Part shown: one piece after another, positions 1-6,484 of the stretch | How the letters are laid out: each line of letters opens with the position of its first letter | How positions within the stretch are numbered: position 1 is the stretch's first letter | From: Bacteroidales bacterium | Lineage (GTDB): Bacteria > Bacteroidota > Bacteroidia > Bacteroidales > UBA7960 | DNA length: 8,436 nucleotides | Assembly: GCA_007132865.1 (NCBI GenBank) | Contig: SLNU01000121.1 | Span: 1 to 8,436 of the forward strand | Direction: 5' to 3' | Program-made: the position numbers and the translations under genes | Notes under the pieces: generated by a model | What the model saw: the letters and a program-made list of their open reading frames with translations, nothing else | What the model was told of the DNA's origin: nothing | Database searches by the model: none

Positions 1-1073
1 AAATGCACGAGGAATTGGGGGCCAAGATGGTTCCCTTTGCCGGTTTTTACATGCCGGTGCAGTTTGAAGGCATCAATGCCGAGCACAAGACCGTCAGGGA
101 AAGCCTGGGGGTGTTCGATGTCTCCCATATGGGGGAATTCTGGGTGGAGGGCCCCAAAGCCCTGGCGTTCCTGCAGCGCGTAAGCTCAAATGATGCTTCT
201 TTATTGTCGGATGGGAAAGTGCAGTACGCCTGCTTTCCAAATGAACAGGGAGGCATTGTGGATGATTTCCTGGTTTACCGTTTCAGCGAGGAGAAATACC
301 TGCTGGTGGTCAATGCAGCCAATATCGACAAGGACTGGGAATGGGTGAACCGCCAGAACGAAGGAATCGGGGCCGAACTGACCAATGCTTCCGACAATAT
401 TTCACAGCTGGCTGTGCAGGGACCCCTTGCGCTGAAAGCCATGCAAAAACTTACGGCTGAGCCGGTGGAAGACATGGTTTTCTATACATTCAAAGAGCTG
501 AAATTCGCGGGCGTGGACGGAGTAATCTTCTCCACCACCGGGTATACCGGTGCCGGCGGATGCGAGATATATTTTGAAAACAAATACGGACCGGAGATAT
601 ACAGGGCTGTGCTTGAAGCCGGAAAGGAGTTCGGGATCAGGCCGGTCGGACTTGCAGCCAGGGATACGCTGCGCCTGGAAATGGGTTATTGCCTCTATGG
701 CAATGACATCAACGACATCACCTCCCCGATTGAAGCCGGACTCGGATGGATAACCAAATTCGCGGAAGGAAAGGATTTCATCAACCGTGAGGCATTGCTG
801 AAGCAAAAGACCGAAGGTGTGGAGCGCCGGCTGGTGGGGTTTGAGCTGAAAGACAAGGGCATCCCGCGACAACATTATGTGATCCAAAACGAGGAGGGGC
901 AGTCGATCGGAGAAGTGACCTCCGGAACCATGTCCCCCTCCCTTCAGAAACCCATCGGGATGGGCTATGTGAAGAAAGCCTATGCAAAGGCGGGGACAAC
1001 CATATTTGTTGAGGTCCGCGGCAAGGCACTGCAGGCCGAAGTGGTGAAGCTGCCTTTCTACAAGGCGGGATAA
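1..1073 (+). CDS. gcvT: Aminomethyltransferase, glycine cleavage system T protein (5'-partial)
   Basis: T protein of the glycine cleavage system. It takes the aminomethyl group carried on lipoylated H protein and, with tetrahydrofolate, gives 5,10-methylene-THF and ammonia in the cytoplasm. Seen from the ATG at base 3 (356 residues): FDVSHMGEF near 38-46, the GGIVDD motif at 83-88 holding the conserved folate-site aspartate region, TTGYTGAGG at 178-186, [10 protein letters not shown] at 219-228 and TSGTMSPSL at 307-314. These span the whole GcvT family fold to its normal C-terminus. That ATG aligns with about residue 10 of E. coli GcvT (MHEELGAKM against QHTLCGARM), so it is probably internal. 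About nine residues should lie left of the window, with bases 1-2 ending a codon. The genes for P, H and L proteins are not in the window, which fits the scattered gcv genes of Bacteroidota. No frameshift or missing motif was seen. Confidence 0.95.
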   Translation, partial: MHEELGAKMVPFAGFYMPVQFEGINAEHKTVRESLGVFDVSHMGEFWVEGPKALAFLQRVSSNDASLLSDGKVQYACFPNEQGGIVDDFLVYRFSEEKYLLVVNAANIDKDWEWVNRQNEGIGAELTNASDNISQLAVQGPLALKAMQKLTAEPVEDMVFYTFKELKFAGVDGVIFSTTGYTGAGGCEIYFENKYGPEIYRAVLEAGKEFGIRPVGLAARDTLRLEMGYCLYGNDINDITSPIEAGLGWITKFAEGKDFINREALLKQKTEGVERRLVGFELKDKGIPRQHYVIQNEEGQSIGEVTSGTMSPSLQKPIGMGYVKKAYAKAGTTIFVEVRGKALQAEVVKLPFYKAG

Positions 1074-1168
1074 ATCGCTGCGGCAATCGTCTGTTGCACG
1101 GGCCATGACCAGAAAAGAAATCATCGCGCGAGCGAAGGGCAATTACCGACAGGCAATTGGTGGATAAT

Positions 1169-1930
1169 ATGCATTCGCAAGAAGGACAGTTGAGCATTGA
1201 AGTTTGTTTCTCCCCCCTTTCCTGGCCATTGTTCAGGAGAGAGGATGCAGTGGTGGTCATTGTCGACATTTTCCGGGCCAGCACGGCCATTTGCGCCGCC
1301 TTCCACAATGGAGTGGACGCCATCATTCCGGTGGCCGAGGTGAGTGAAAGCGAGGCCTGGAAACTAAAAGGCTATATCGTCGCCGGAGAGCGGGATGGGC
1401 AGAAACTTGCGTGTGCCGATTTTGGGAACTCCCCGTTCAACTTCCTGGAGCCCGGCCTGAAGGGAAAGACCATCGTCATGAATACCACCAACGGCACCCA
1501 GGCCATTAAAATGGTCGGTGCCAATACCGCGGACGTGGTGATCGGATCCTTTCTGAACATCTCAGCCATCTGCCGGCATGCCCTGTCCCTCAACAAGCCC
1601 ATCCTGTTGTTTTGTGCCGGATGGAAAAACCGTTTTAGCCTGGAAGACACCCTGTTCGCCGGGGCCATGGTCGAAAAAATGCTTTATGAAGGCAAGGGAA
1701 GGTATTACGCGAACTGCGATTCGGCCATTGCCAGTGCCGACCTTTGGCTGCTTGCCAAGGGCAACCCGCTGCAATACATTGAAAAGGCGGCCCACCGGCA
1801 CCGTCTGAAAAGTATGGGTCTGGATGACATTCTTGAATACTCCCTGACGCAGGATGTAACCGAAGCCGTCCCCGTACTTGTCGATGGGATGATCCGCGAC
1901 TTAAGGCGGTTGCCGACCCCCAGGTTGTAG
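1169..1930 (+). CDS. comB: ComB-family phosphatase (probable 2-phosphosulfolactate phosphatase)
   Basis: Member of the ComB family, the Mg-dependent phosphatase that turns 2-phosphosulfolactate into sulfolactate in coenzyme M biosynthesis of methanogens. Bacterial homologues exist in lineages without coenzyme M. Seen in the 253-residue product: EVCFSP at 11-16, VDIFRASTAI at 32-41, GERDG at 73-77, FGNSPF at 85-90, TTNGTQA at 106-112 and CAGWKNRFSLEDTLFAG at 149-165, all in family order and at full length. The ATG at 1169 was chosen because it gives a short leader before the conserved EVCFSP. In-frame TTG 1157, GTG 1160 and TTG 1190 are alternatives, and none has a convincing ribosome site (GGTGG at 1159-1163 is the nearest). 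The gene lies 95 bases after gcvT, possibly co-transcribed. The family call is solid. The in vivo substrate is inferred; a role in sulfolactate or sulfonolipid metabolism is only a guess, since no ComA, ComC or cysteate gene is visible. Confidence 0.87.
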   Translation: MHSQEGQLSIEVCFSPLSWPLFRREDAVVVIVDIFRASTAICAAFHNGVDAIIPVAEVSESEAWKLKGYIVAGERDGQKLACADFGNSPFNFLEPGLKGKTIVMNTTNGTQAIKMVGANTADVVIGSFLNISAICRHALSLNKPILLFCAGWKNRFSLEDTLFAGAMVEKMLYEGKGRYYANCDSAIASADLWLLAKGNPLQYIEKAAHRHRLKSMGLDDILEYSLTQDVTEAVPVLVDGMIRDLRRLPTPRL

Positions 1931-1934
1931 GGAG

Positions 1935-1977
1935 TGCAATCGGCCCCAATCCCCCTACATAGGGCCTGCGATTGGCA
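1935..1977 (+). other. Imperfect hairpin just downstream of comB
   Basis: Bases 1937-1941 pair with 1970-1974 and 1942-1946 pair with 1962-1966. This makes ten base pairs interrupted by a 3-base bulge (1967-1969) around a 15-base loop, with two further outer pairs possible across one bulged base. It starts five bases after the comB stop. There is no T-run after it, so it is not a classic intrinsic terminator. It may stabilise the 3' end of the comB transcript or mark a transcription boundary before the next gene. A chance inverted repeat cannot be ruled out. Confidence 0.35.
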
Positions 1978-2066
1978 GCTTGGCAAAAAGCCCGGAAATA
2001 CATATCTTTACCCTTCGAAAACCACCGGCCAGGGAAGACCCGCAGGCCGACAGGAAATCTACCGAT

Positions 2067-3065
2067 ATGCTGCGAAAGACCACCCCTACCCTGTTTGCCT
2101 TCTTTTTGCTGCTCCTGCTGATGCTGCTGCCACCGGTGGATGGATATACCTTCGGCTTTTTCGCGCACCGGAAAATCAATCGCATGGCAGTGTTTACCCT
2201 GCCTCCCGAGATGGTTGGGTTTTTTAAGCTGCATGTGGAATACCTTGCTGAGCGCTCCATTGACCCGGATCGCAGGGCGCATGCCGTGGAAGGGGAAGCC
2301 CCCAGGCATTACATCGATATAGACCATTTCGGTGAGAATCCTTTTGAAGTTATGCCGAGGAACTGGCGGGATGCAGTTGAGAAATTCTCCGAAGATACCC
2401 TGATGGAACAAGGCGTGCTTCCCTGGCATATCCATGTGATGATGGGCCGCCTTACGCGGGCATTTGAAGACAAGGATGTGGACCGTATCCTCTACAATGC
2501 CGCCCATATCGGGCACTATATTTCGGATGCCTGCACCCCCTTGCATACATCCAAATACTATAACGGACGCACGCCCGAACAGCGCGGCATCCACGCCCTG
2601 TGGGAAAGCCGCCTACCTGAACTTTTCGCAGACGGGTTCAACTACTTTGTGGGACGGGCGGAATACATTGATTCTTCGCTGGACAAGGCCTGGGAGATGA
2701 TAAGGGAAAGTCATCTTAAAGTGGACACGGTTTACCAGGTGTATGACAGCCTGATGACCGTTTTCACCCCCGACCAGGTTTATTCCCATGAAATGCGGGG
2801 TCAAAGCAATGTGAGGGTCTTTTCCCGGGAGTTCTCAAGGGCGTTCGAAGAAGGCATGAATGGCATGGCAGAGCGTCAAATGCGGCTTGCCGTCAAGTCG
2901 GTTGGCGACTTTTGGTTCACCGCCTGGGTAAATGCTGGCCAACCCGACCTTTATCAGTTGGAAACAAGAGCAGTAAGCCAGCGACACCGCAGAATGCTGG
3001 AAAGGGAACAGCAGGAATGGAACCAGGTGTCGGAACCGGTCGGCAGACCCAACCCCGGACAGTAA
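2067..3065 (+). CDS. Exported zinc-dependent phospholipase C / S1-P1 nuclease-fold protein
   Basis: Predicted secreted or periplasmic zinc hydrolase of the phospholipase C / P1 nuclease superfamily, which cleaves phosphodiester bonds in phospholipids or nucleic acids. From the ATG at 2067 the product has 332 residues. It opens with a classic signal peptide: MLRK, then a hydrophobic core at 9-21 (FAFFLLLLLMLL) and PPVDG, with likely cleavage near residue 26. There is no lipobox cysteine. The trinuclear zinc pattern is visible: H34 (AHRKIN), D83/D85 in HYIDIDH, H121/H123 in WHIH, H150-x3-D154, H160 and H176-x3-E180. The spacing closely follows B. cereus PLC ligands (H118, D122, H128, H142, E146). 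An in-frame TTG at 1980 would add 29 residues before the signal peptide and was rejected. The substrate cannot be told from sequence. The gene lies 136 bases after comB and 142 before the glycogen cluster, with no evident functional tie to either. Confidence 0.85.
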   Translation: MLRKTTPTLFAFFLLLLLMLLPPVDGYTFGFFAHRKINRMAVFTLPPEMVGFFKLHVEYLAERSIDPDRRAHAVEGEAPRHYIDIDHFGENPFEVMPRNWRDAVEKFSEDTLMEQGVLPWHIHVMMGRLTRAFEDKDVDRILYNAAHIGHYISDACTPLHTSKYYNGRTPEQRGIHALWESRLPELFADGFNYFVGRAEYIDSSLDKAWEMIRESHLKVDTVYQVYDSLMTVFTPDQVYSHEMRGQSNVRVFSREFSRAFEEGMNGMAERQMRLAVKSVGDFWFTAWVNAGQPDLYQLETRAVSQRHRRMLEREQQEWNQVSEPVGRPNPGQ

Positions 3066-3173
3066 TTCAATTCCGGACCTTTCCGACAAATATCCTGTCA
3101 CGCCATTCACAGATTAACCGTATTATTTTTTGGTTAGCTCTCACATACAGGCTCCTTAAAGAGAAAAGATTTG

Positions 3174-3181
3174 TAAATTTG
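3174..3181 (+). promoter_or_regulatory. Candidate Bacteroidota promoter -7 element before the glycogen cluster
   Basis: TAAATTTG matches the Bacteroidota sigma-ABfr -7 consensus TAnnTTTG exactly. It lies 26 bases before the ATG at 3208, which would leave a short leader of about 20 bases. A -33 TTTG box at the usual 17-23 base spacing is not seen; the nearest TTTG (3129-3132) is too far upstream. Elsewhere in the 3066-3207 intergenic region I see only small inverted repeats: CGGA/TCCG at 3074-3085, and TAACC/GGTTA at 3115-3136 with a T-rich loop. Neither looks like a clear terminator. Confidence 0.45.
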
Positions 3182-3207
3182 TTTGGCTTCACCTTTTTCC
3201 ATTTATT

Positions 3208-5154
3208 ATGGGCTATATAGAATTTGACAAGACTCAGCTAATCAATCTGGAGTATTCGCTGAGCAAGGAAATGATCCGTTCCAACCGGGCCGGTTCTTAC
3301 TCCTGCACAACCATCCTTGGATGCCATACCCGCAAATACCATGGCTTACTGATCAGTCCCCAGCCCAATCTGGATGGCGGACACCACACCCTGCTCTCAA
3401 AGGTGGATGAGACCATCATTCAGCGGGATGCACAATTTAATATCGGTGTAAACAAATTCCCGGGCTCCTTTTTTCCCAAGGGACACAAATATGTGCGGGA
3501 CTTTTCCGCAGACCTGATTCCAATAGTAACCTATCGGGTCGGCGGGGTGGTATTGACCAAGGAAACCATGTTTGTCACAGAGGAGGAGCGGGTGCTGATT
3601 CGTTACACGCTGGTGGAGGCGCACTCCCCGACCAAATTGCGCATCAGGCCGTTCCTGGCGTTTCGCAACATCCACCAACTGAGCAAAAAGAACATCGACC
3701 TGAACACGAAGTACCAGCAAGTGCCCAATGGCATCAAGGTGAAAATGTACAATGGGTATCCGAACCTGTTCATCCAGCTGTCCCGAAAGCATTCAGAGTA
3801 TGTGCATGTGCCTGACTGGTATAATGATTTTGAATATATCGAAGAAAAACTCAGAGGCTATGAGTACCTGGAAGACCTGTATACCCCGGGCTTTTTTGAG
3901 GTCCCCATTAAAAAGGGGGAAAGCATTGTCTTCTCTGCCTCCACCATGCAGACTGCCCCGGCAAATTTAACACGGCTATTCAATGCGGAACTTAAAAAAC
4001 GCACCCCCCGCAATAGTTTTGAGAACTGTCTTTCAAATTCGGCCGAGCAGTTTTTCTTCAGGCAGGATGGGAAAACCGGAATTGTTGCAGGGTATCCCTG
4101 GTATGGAGTGTCGGGCAGGTATACTTTTATTTCCCTGCCGGGACTGGCCGCCTGTAAAACCCTTCGGGGACTATGCCGGGAGGTGATCGGGTCCATGACC
4201 GGCAATATGAAGGGGCCCATGTTCGTGGAATCGGGGACCGGGAAACGGTCCTCCCACGAAGCAGCTGATACCCCGCTGTGGTTCTTCTGGGCCATTCAGA
4301 ACTGTTTTCCGGGGGAATCAAGATCCCGGCTATGGGAGCAATACGGGCCAGTGATCACTAAGATTCTGGATGGGTACATCCAGGGCGAATGCACCGGGCT
4401 CAGGCTGGCGGAGAACGGACTGCTCCACATAGACCCTGCCTTCCCGGACATCACCTGGATGAATGCCAGGGTGGGCGGACAGCCTGTTACCCCCAGGTAT
4501 GGATTTGTTGTGGAAATAAATGCCTTGTGGTACAATGCCCTTTGCTACGGGGCAGCCCTGGCCAATGCCGGAGGGGAAAAAGAACCATCTGCCAGGTGGC
4601 AGCGCATTGCTGAACAGGCGAAAGAGGCATTCCCCGCTGTTTTTTCCATTCCCGGCAAACCGCATCTGGCCGATTTTGTTTATGGGGATGAACAGGATCA
4701 GAGCATGCGCCCAAACCAGGTTTTGGTCGCATCCCTTCCATACAGCCCGGTACCAGAACTGCAAAGAAAGCAGGTCATTGACGCGGTTCGCCGCGAATTG
4801 CTTACCCCGCGGGGTCTCCGGACCCTCTCACCCGGTGATCCGGCTTACCTGGGAAAGTATTCAGGAAATGTGGAACAAAGGGACAAGGCATTTCACCAGG
4901 GCACGGTATGGCCATGGCTGCTGGGGCATTTTGCCGAAGGCTACCTCAGGCTACACGGGCAACAGGGCGTTGAACTGGTCAGGTCGCTTTACGAGGGCTT
5001 CCAGGAAACCATGAAGGAGAACGCCATTGGCTCTATCTCTGAAATCTATGAAGGGGATCCACCCCACCGGGCAGACGGAGCCTCGTCCTTCGCACCCAGC
5101 GTGGCAGAGATCAGAAGGATCCATTACCTGCTTCAAGTGTATGAAAAAAAATAA
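3208..5154 (+). CDS. GH133-type glycogen debranching enzyme homologue with altered active-site motifs
   Basis: Homologue of the bacterial amylo-alpha-1,6-glucosidase type debranching enzyme, a cytoplasmic glycogen-trimming enzyme. The 648 residues have the expected layout. An N-terminal beta-rich domain (about 1-260) carries NRAGSYSCTTILGCHTRKYHGLL, and an alpha/alpha-barrel GDE_C domain (about 270-645) carries GYPWYG 296-301, FISLPG 307-312, DTPLWFFWA 354-362, VTPR 427-430, VEINALWYNA 435-444, RPNQ 501-504, LLTPRGLRTLSP 531-542, HQGTVWPW 563-570 and SEIYEGDPPH 611-620. Several family catalytic-pocket residues differ: WGRDT is S302-G-R-Y305-T, TWMD is TWM-N419 and the late AWS is A-P630-S, while E612 is kept. 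The reading frame is intact and the other motifs are conserved, so it is not a decayed pseudogene. It may be catalytically weak, altered or regulatory. The ATG at 3208 gives the family's typical MGYxxFDKTQL start. First gene of a tight cluster with GT4 and GH57 genes. Confidence 0.9.
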   Translation: MGYIEFDKTQLINLEYSLSKEMIRSNRAGSYSCTTILGCHTRKYHGLLISPQPNLDGGHHTLLSKVDETIIQRDAQFNIGVNKFPGSFFPKGHKYVRDFSADLIPIVTYRVGGVVLTKETMFVTEEERVLIRYTLVEAHSPTKLRIRPFLAFRNIHQLSKKNIDLNTKYQQVPNGIKVKMYNGYPNLFIQLSRKHSEYVHVPDWYNDFEYIEEKLRGYEYLEDLYTPGFFEVPIKKGESIVFSASTMQTAPANLTRLFNAELKKRTPRNSFENCLSNSAEQFFFRQDGKTGIVAGYPWYGVSGRYTFISLPGLAACKTLRGLCREVIGSMTGNMKGPMFVESGTGKRSSHEAADTPLWFFWAIQNCFPGESRSRLWEQYGPVITKILDGYIQGECTGLRLAENGLLHIDPAFPDITWMNARVGGQPVTPRYGFVVEINALWYNALCYGAALANAGGEKEPSARWQRIAEQAKEAFPAVFSIPGKPHLADFVYGDEQDQSMRPNQVLVASLPYSPVPELQRKQVIDAVRRELLTPRGLRTLSPGDPAYLGKYSGNVEQRDKAFHQGTVWPWLLGHFAEGYLRLHGQQGVELVRSLYEGFQETMKENAIGSISEIYEGDPPHRADGASSFAPSVAEIRRIHYLLQVYEKK

Positions 5155-5155
5155 T

Positions 5156-5160
5156 AAGGA
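5156..5160 (+). promoter_or_regulatory. Ribosome binding site deciding the GT4 start
   Basis: AAGGA lies four bases before the ATG at 5165, which opens the family-typical MKVLMFGWEFPP. This supports 5165 over the in-frame ATG at 5141, which overlaps the end of the upstream gene and has no purine-rich site at the right distance. It is one of the few Shine-Dalgarno-like sequences in the window. Confidence 0.5.
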
Positions 5161-5164
5161 TTTT

Positions 5165-6448
5165 ATGAAGGTATTGATGTTTGGCTGGGAATTCCCCCCA
5201 CATATCTCAGGTGGACTGGGAACGGCTTCCTATGGTCTGACAAAGGCCCTGTTGAAGGCCGGAGTGGAAATTATATTTGTGGTTCCCAAGGCCTATGGCG
5301 ATGAAAGTCCGGGAAGCGTCCGCCTGGTGAATGCTTCCGATGTGGCAGTGGACATCACCGATGAGGTATACAAGGCACACTGGAACAAAATCTCATTTAT
5401 GGAGGTAGACTCAAGCCTGCTACCCTATTCAACCGAGGACGAGTACTTCCGAATAGTGGAACAGCTTGAGGCCGGTGCTTCAAGCGAGACGGTTTCCCTT
5501 TCCTCCCAGAAGTATGCCTTTTCCGGAGGCTATGGAAAAAACCTGATGGAAGAGGTGCGGCGTTACGCCCTGGTCGGTGCCGCCATCGCCAGGCAACATG
5601 ACTTTGACCTGATCCATTCGCATGATTGGCTGGCATATATGGCCGGGGTGGAAGCAAAAAAAGTAAGTGGGAAGCCATTGGTTGTACATATGCATGCCAC
5701 GGAGTTCGACCGCTCCGGAGAAAATGTGAATCAATCTGTCTATGCAATAGAGCGGGCTGGCATGGAAGCGGCCGACAAGGTGATTGCCGTGAGCAACCTG
5801 ACCCGCAATATCGTGATCAACCGATACGGGATAGATCCGGCCAAGGTAATCACCGTGCATAATGGAGTGGAACCATCCGACGCAAACAGATCTATCGATA
5901 CACAGAAACACGTGAAGGAAAAGATCGTGACTTTTTTGGGGAGGATCACCTTCCAGAAAGGCCCGGAATACTTCGTGGAAGCAGCGAATAAGGTATTGAA
6001 ACATGATCCGGATGTACGATTCGTGATGGCAGGGAGCGGCGATTTGCTGCCGAAAATGATTCGGCGGGTTGCCGAACTGGGGATATCAACACGCTTTCAT
6101 TTTACCGGTTTTCTGAAAGGGGACGATGTGGATAAGATGTTTGGGATGAGCGACGTCTACGTGATGCCTTCCGTTTCCGAGCCCTTTGGCATATCCCCAC
6201 TGGAGGCCATGCGGTCAAATGTACCGGTTATCATATCAAAGCAATCAGGGGTCTCGGAAGTGCTCAAGCATGCCATTAAGGTAGACTTCTGGGATATTGA
6301 CGCGATGGCTGACGCCATCCACGCATTATTAAAATATAAATCCCTTCCGAAAACTTTCAAGGAGTTTGGCAAGGAAGAGGTCGACAACATCAAATGGGAC
6401 CAGGCCGGACTTAAGGTCAGAGATGTTTATGAAAAGTTGAATTGTTAA
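5165..6448 (+). CDS. GT4 family glycosyltransferase of the glycogen cluster
   Basis: Retaining, cytoplasmic GT-B glycosyltransferase of family GT4. Seen in 427 residues: MKVLMFGWEFPP then GGLG at 16-19, the donor-phosphate loop shared with glycogen/starch synthases; HSHDW at 151-155 and HMHATEFDR at 175-183 in the N-terminal Rossmann domain; FLGRITFQKG at 257-266 with the usual R and K of the donor pocket; and E339-x7-E347 in SEPFGISPLEAM, the GT4 signature. Start chosen at ATG 5165 on the AAGGA site and the typical N-terminus; ATG 5141 would add MKKNNKDF. It begins 10 bases after the GH133 gene and ends 36 bases before the GH57 gene, so it is probably co-transcribed. Context suggests it adds glucose to a glucan, perhaps as a primer or accessory synthase beside the GT3 enzyme. 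Neither its donor (UDP- or ADP-glucose) nor its acceptor can be read from the sequence. Confidence 0.9.
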   Translation: MKVLMFGWEFPPHISGGLGTASYGLTKALLKAGVEIIFVVPKAYGDESPGSVRLVNASDVAVDITDEVYKAHWNKISFMEVDSSLLPYSTEDEYFRIVEQLEAGASSETVSLSSQKYAFSGGYGKNLMEEVRRYALVGAAIARQHDFDLIHSHDWLAYMAGVEAKKVSGKPLVVHMHATEFDRSGENVNQSVYAIERAGMEAADKVIAVSNLTRNIVINRYGIDPAKVITVHNGVEPSDANRSIDTQKHVKEKIVTFLGRITFQKGPEYFVEAANKVLKHDPDVRFVMAGSGDLLPKMIRRVAELGISTRFHFTGFLKGDDVDKMFGMSDVYVMPSVSEPFGISPLEAMRSNVPVIISKQSGVSEVLKHAIKVDFWDIDAMADAIHALLKYKSLPKTFKEFGKEEVDNIKWDQAGLKVRDVYEKLNC

Positions 6449-6481
6449 TACAATCCATTCAAGTAATACAATCCATTCAAG
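6446..6481 (+). repeat. Perfect 18-bp tandem duplication at the GT4-GH57 junction
   Basis: Two head-to-tail copies of TAATACAATCCATTCAAG, at 6446-6463 and 6464-6481, with no mismatch. The first copy begins with the TAA stop codon of the GT4 gene, and the second ends three bases before the GH57 start codon. The duplication therefore makes up essentially the whole spacer between the two genes. Confidence 0.95.
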
Positions 6482-6484
6482 CGT

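Noticed and set aside
402..1142. Minus-strand open frame of 246 codons opposite gcvT
   Set aside because: It is antisense to the well-conserved GcvT reading frame and has no motifs, so it was judged a shadow.
1980..2066. Upstream TTG start for the exported zinc protein
   Set aside because: It would place 29 polar residues before a typical signal peptide. The ATG at 2067 gives a normal n-region (MLRK) and hydrophobic core.
1635..2594. Long minus-strand open frame (319 codons) spanning the comB end and the phospholipase-like gene
   Set aside because: It runs antisense to two genes with strong family motifs, shows no recognisable domain, and crosses an intergenic region. It is a by-product of codon bias in the real genes.
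3115..3136. TAACC/GGTTA inverted repeat with a T-rich loop as a terminator of the phospholipase-like gene
   Set aside because: Only five base pairs with a 12-base loop, and the T-run is in the loop rather than after the stem. Too weak to call.
3208..5154. Calling the altered debranching enzyme homologue a pseudogene
   Set aside because: There is no frameshift or internal stop, it is full length, most structural motifs are intact, and it lies in a tight operon. Point changes in the pocket fit altered function better than decay.
5027..5164. Longer GT4 start inside the GH133 gene (ATG 5027 or 5141)
   Set aside because: The residues before 5165 overlap a conserved GH133 coding end and do not resemble GT4 proteins. 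The AAGGA site at 5156-5160 and the MKVLMFGWEFPP start favour 5165.
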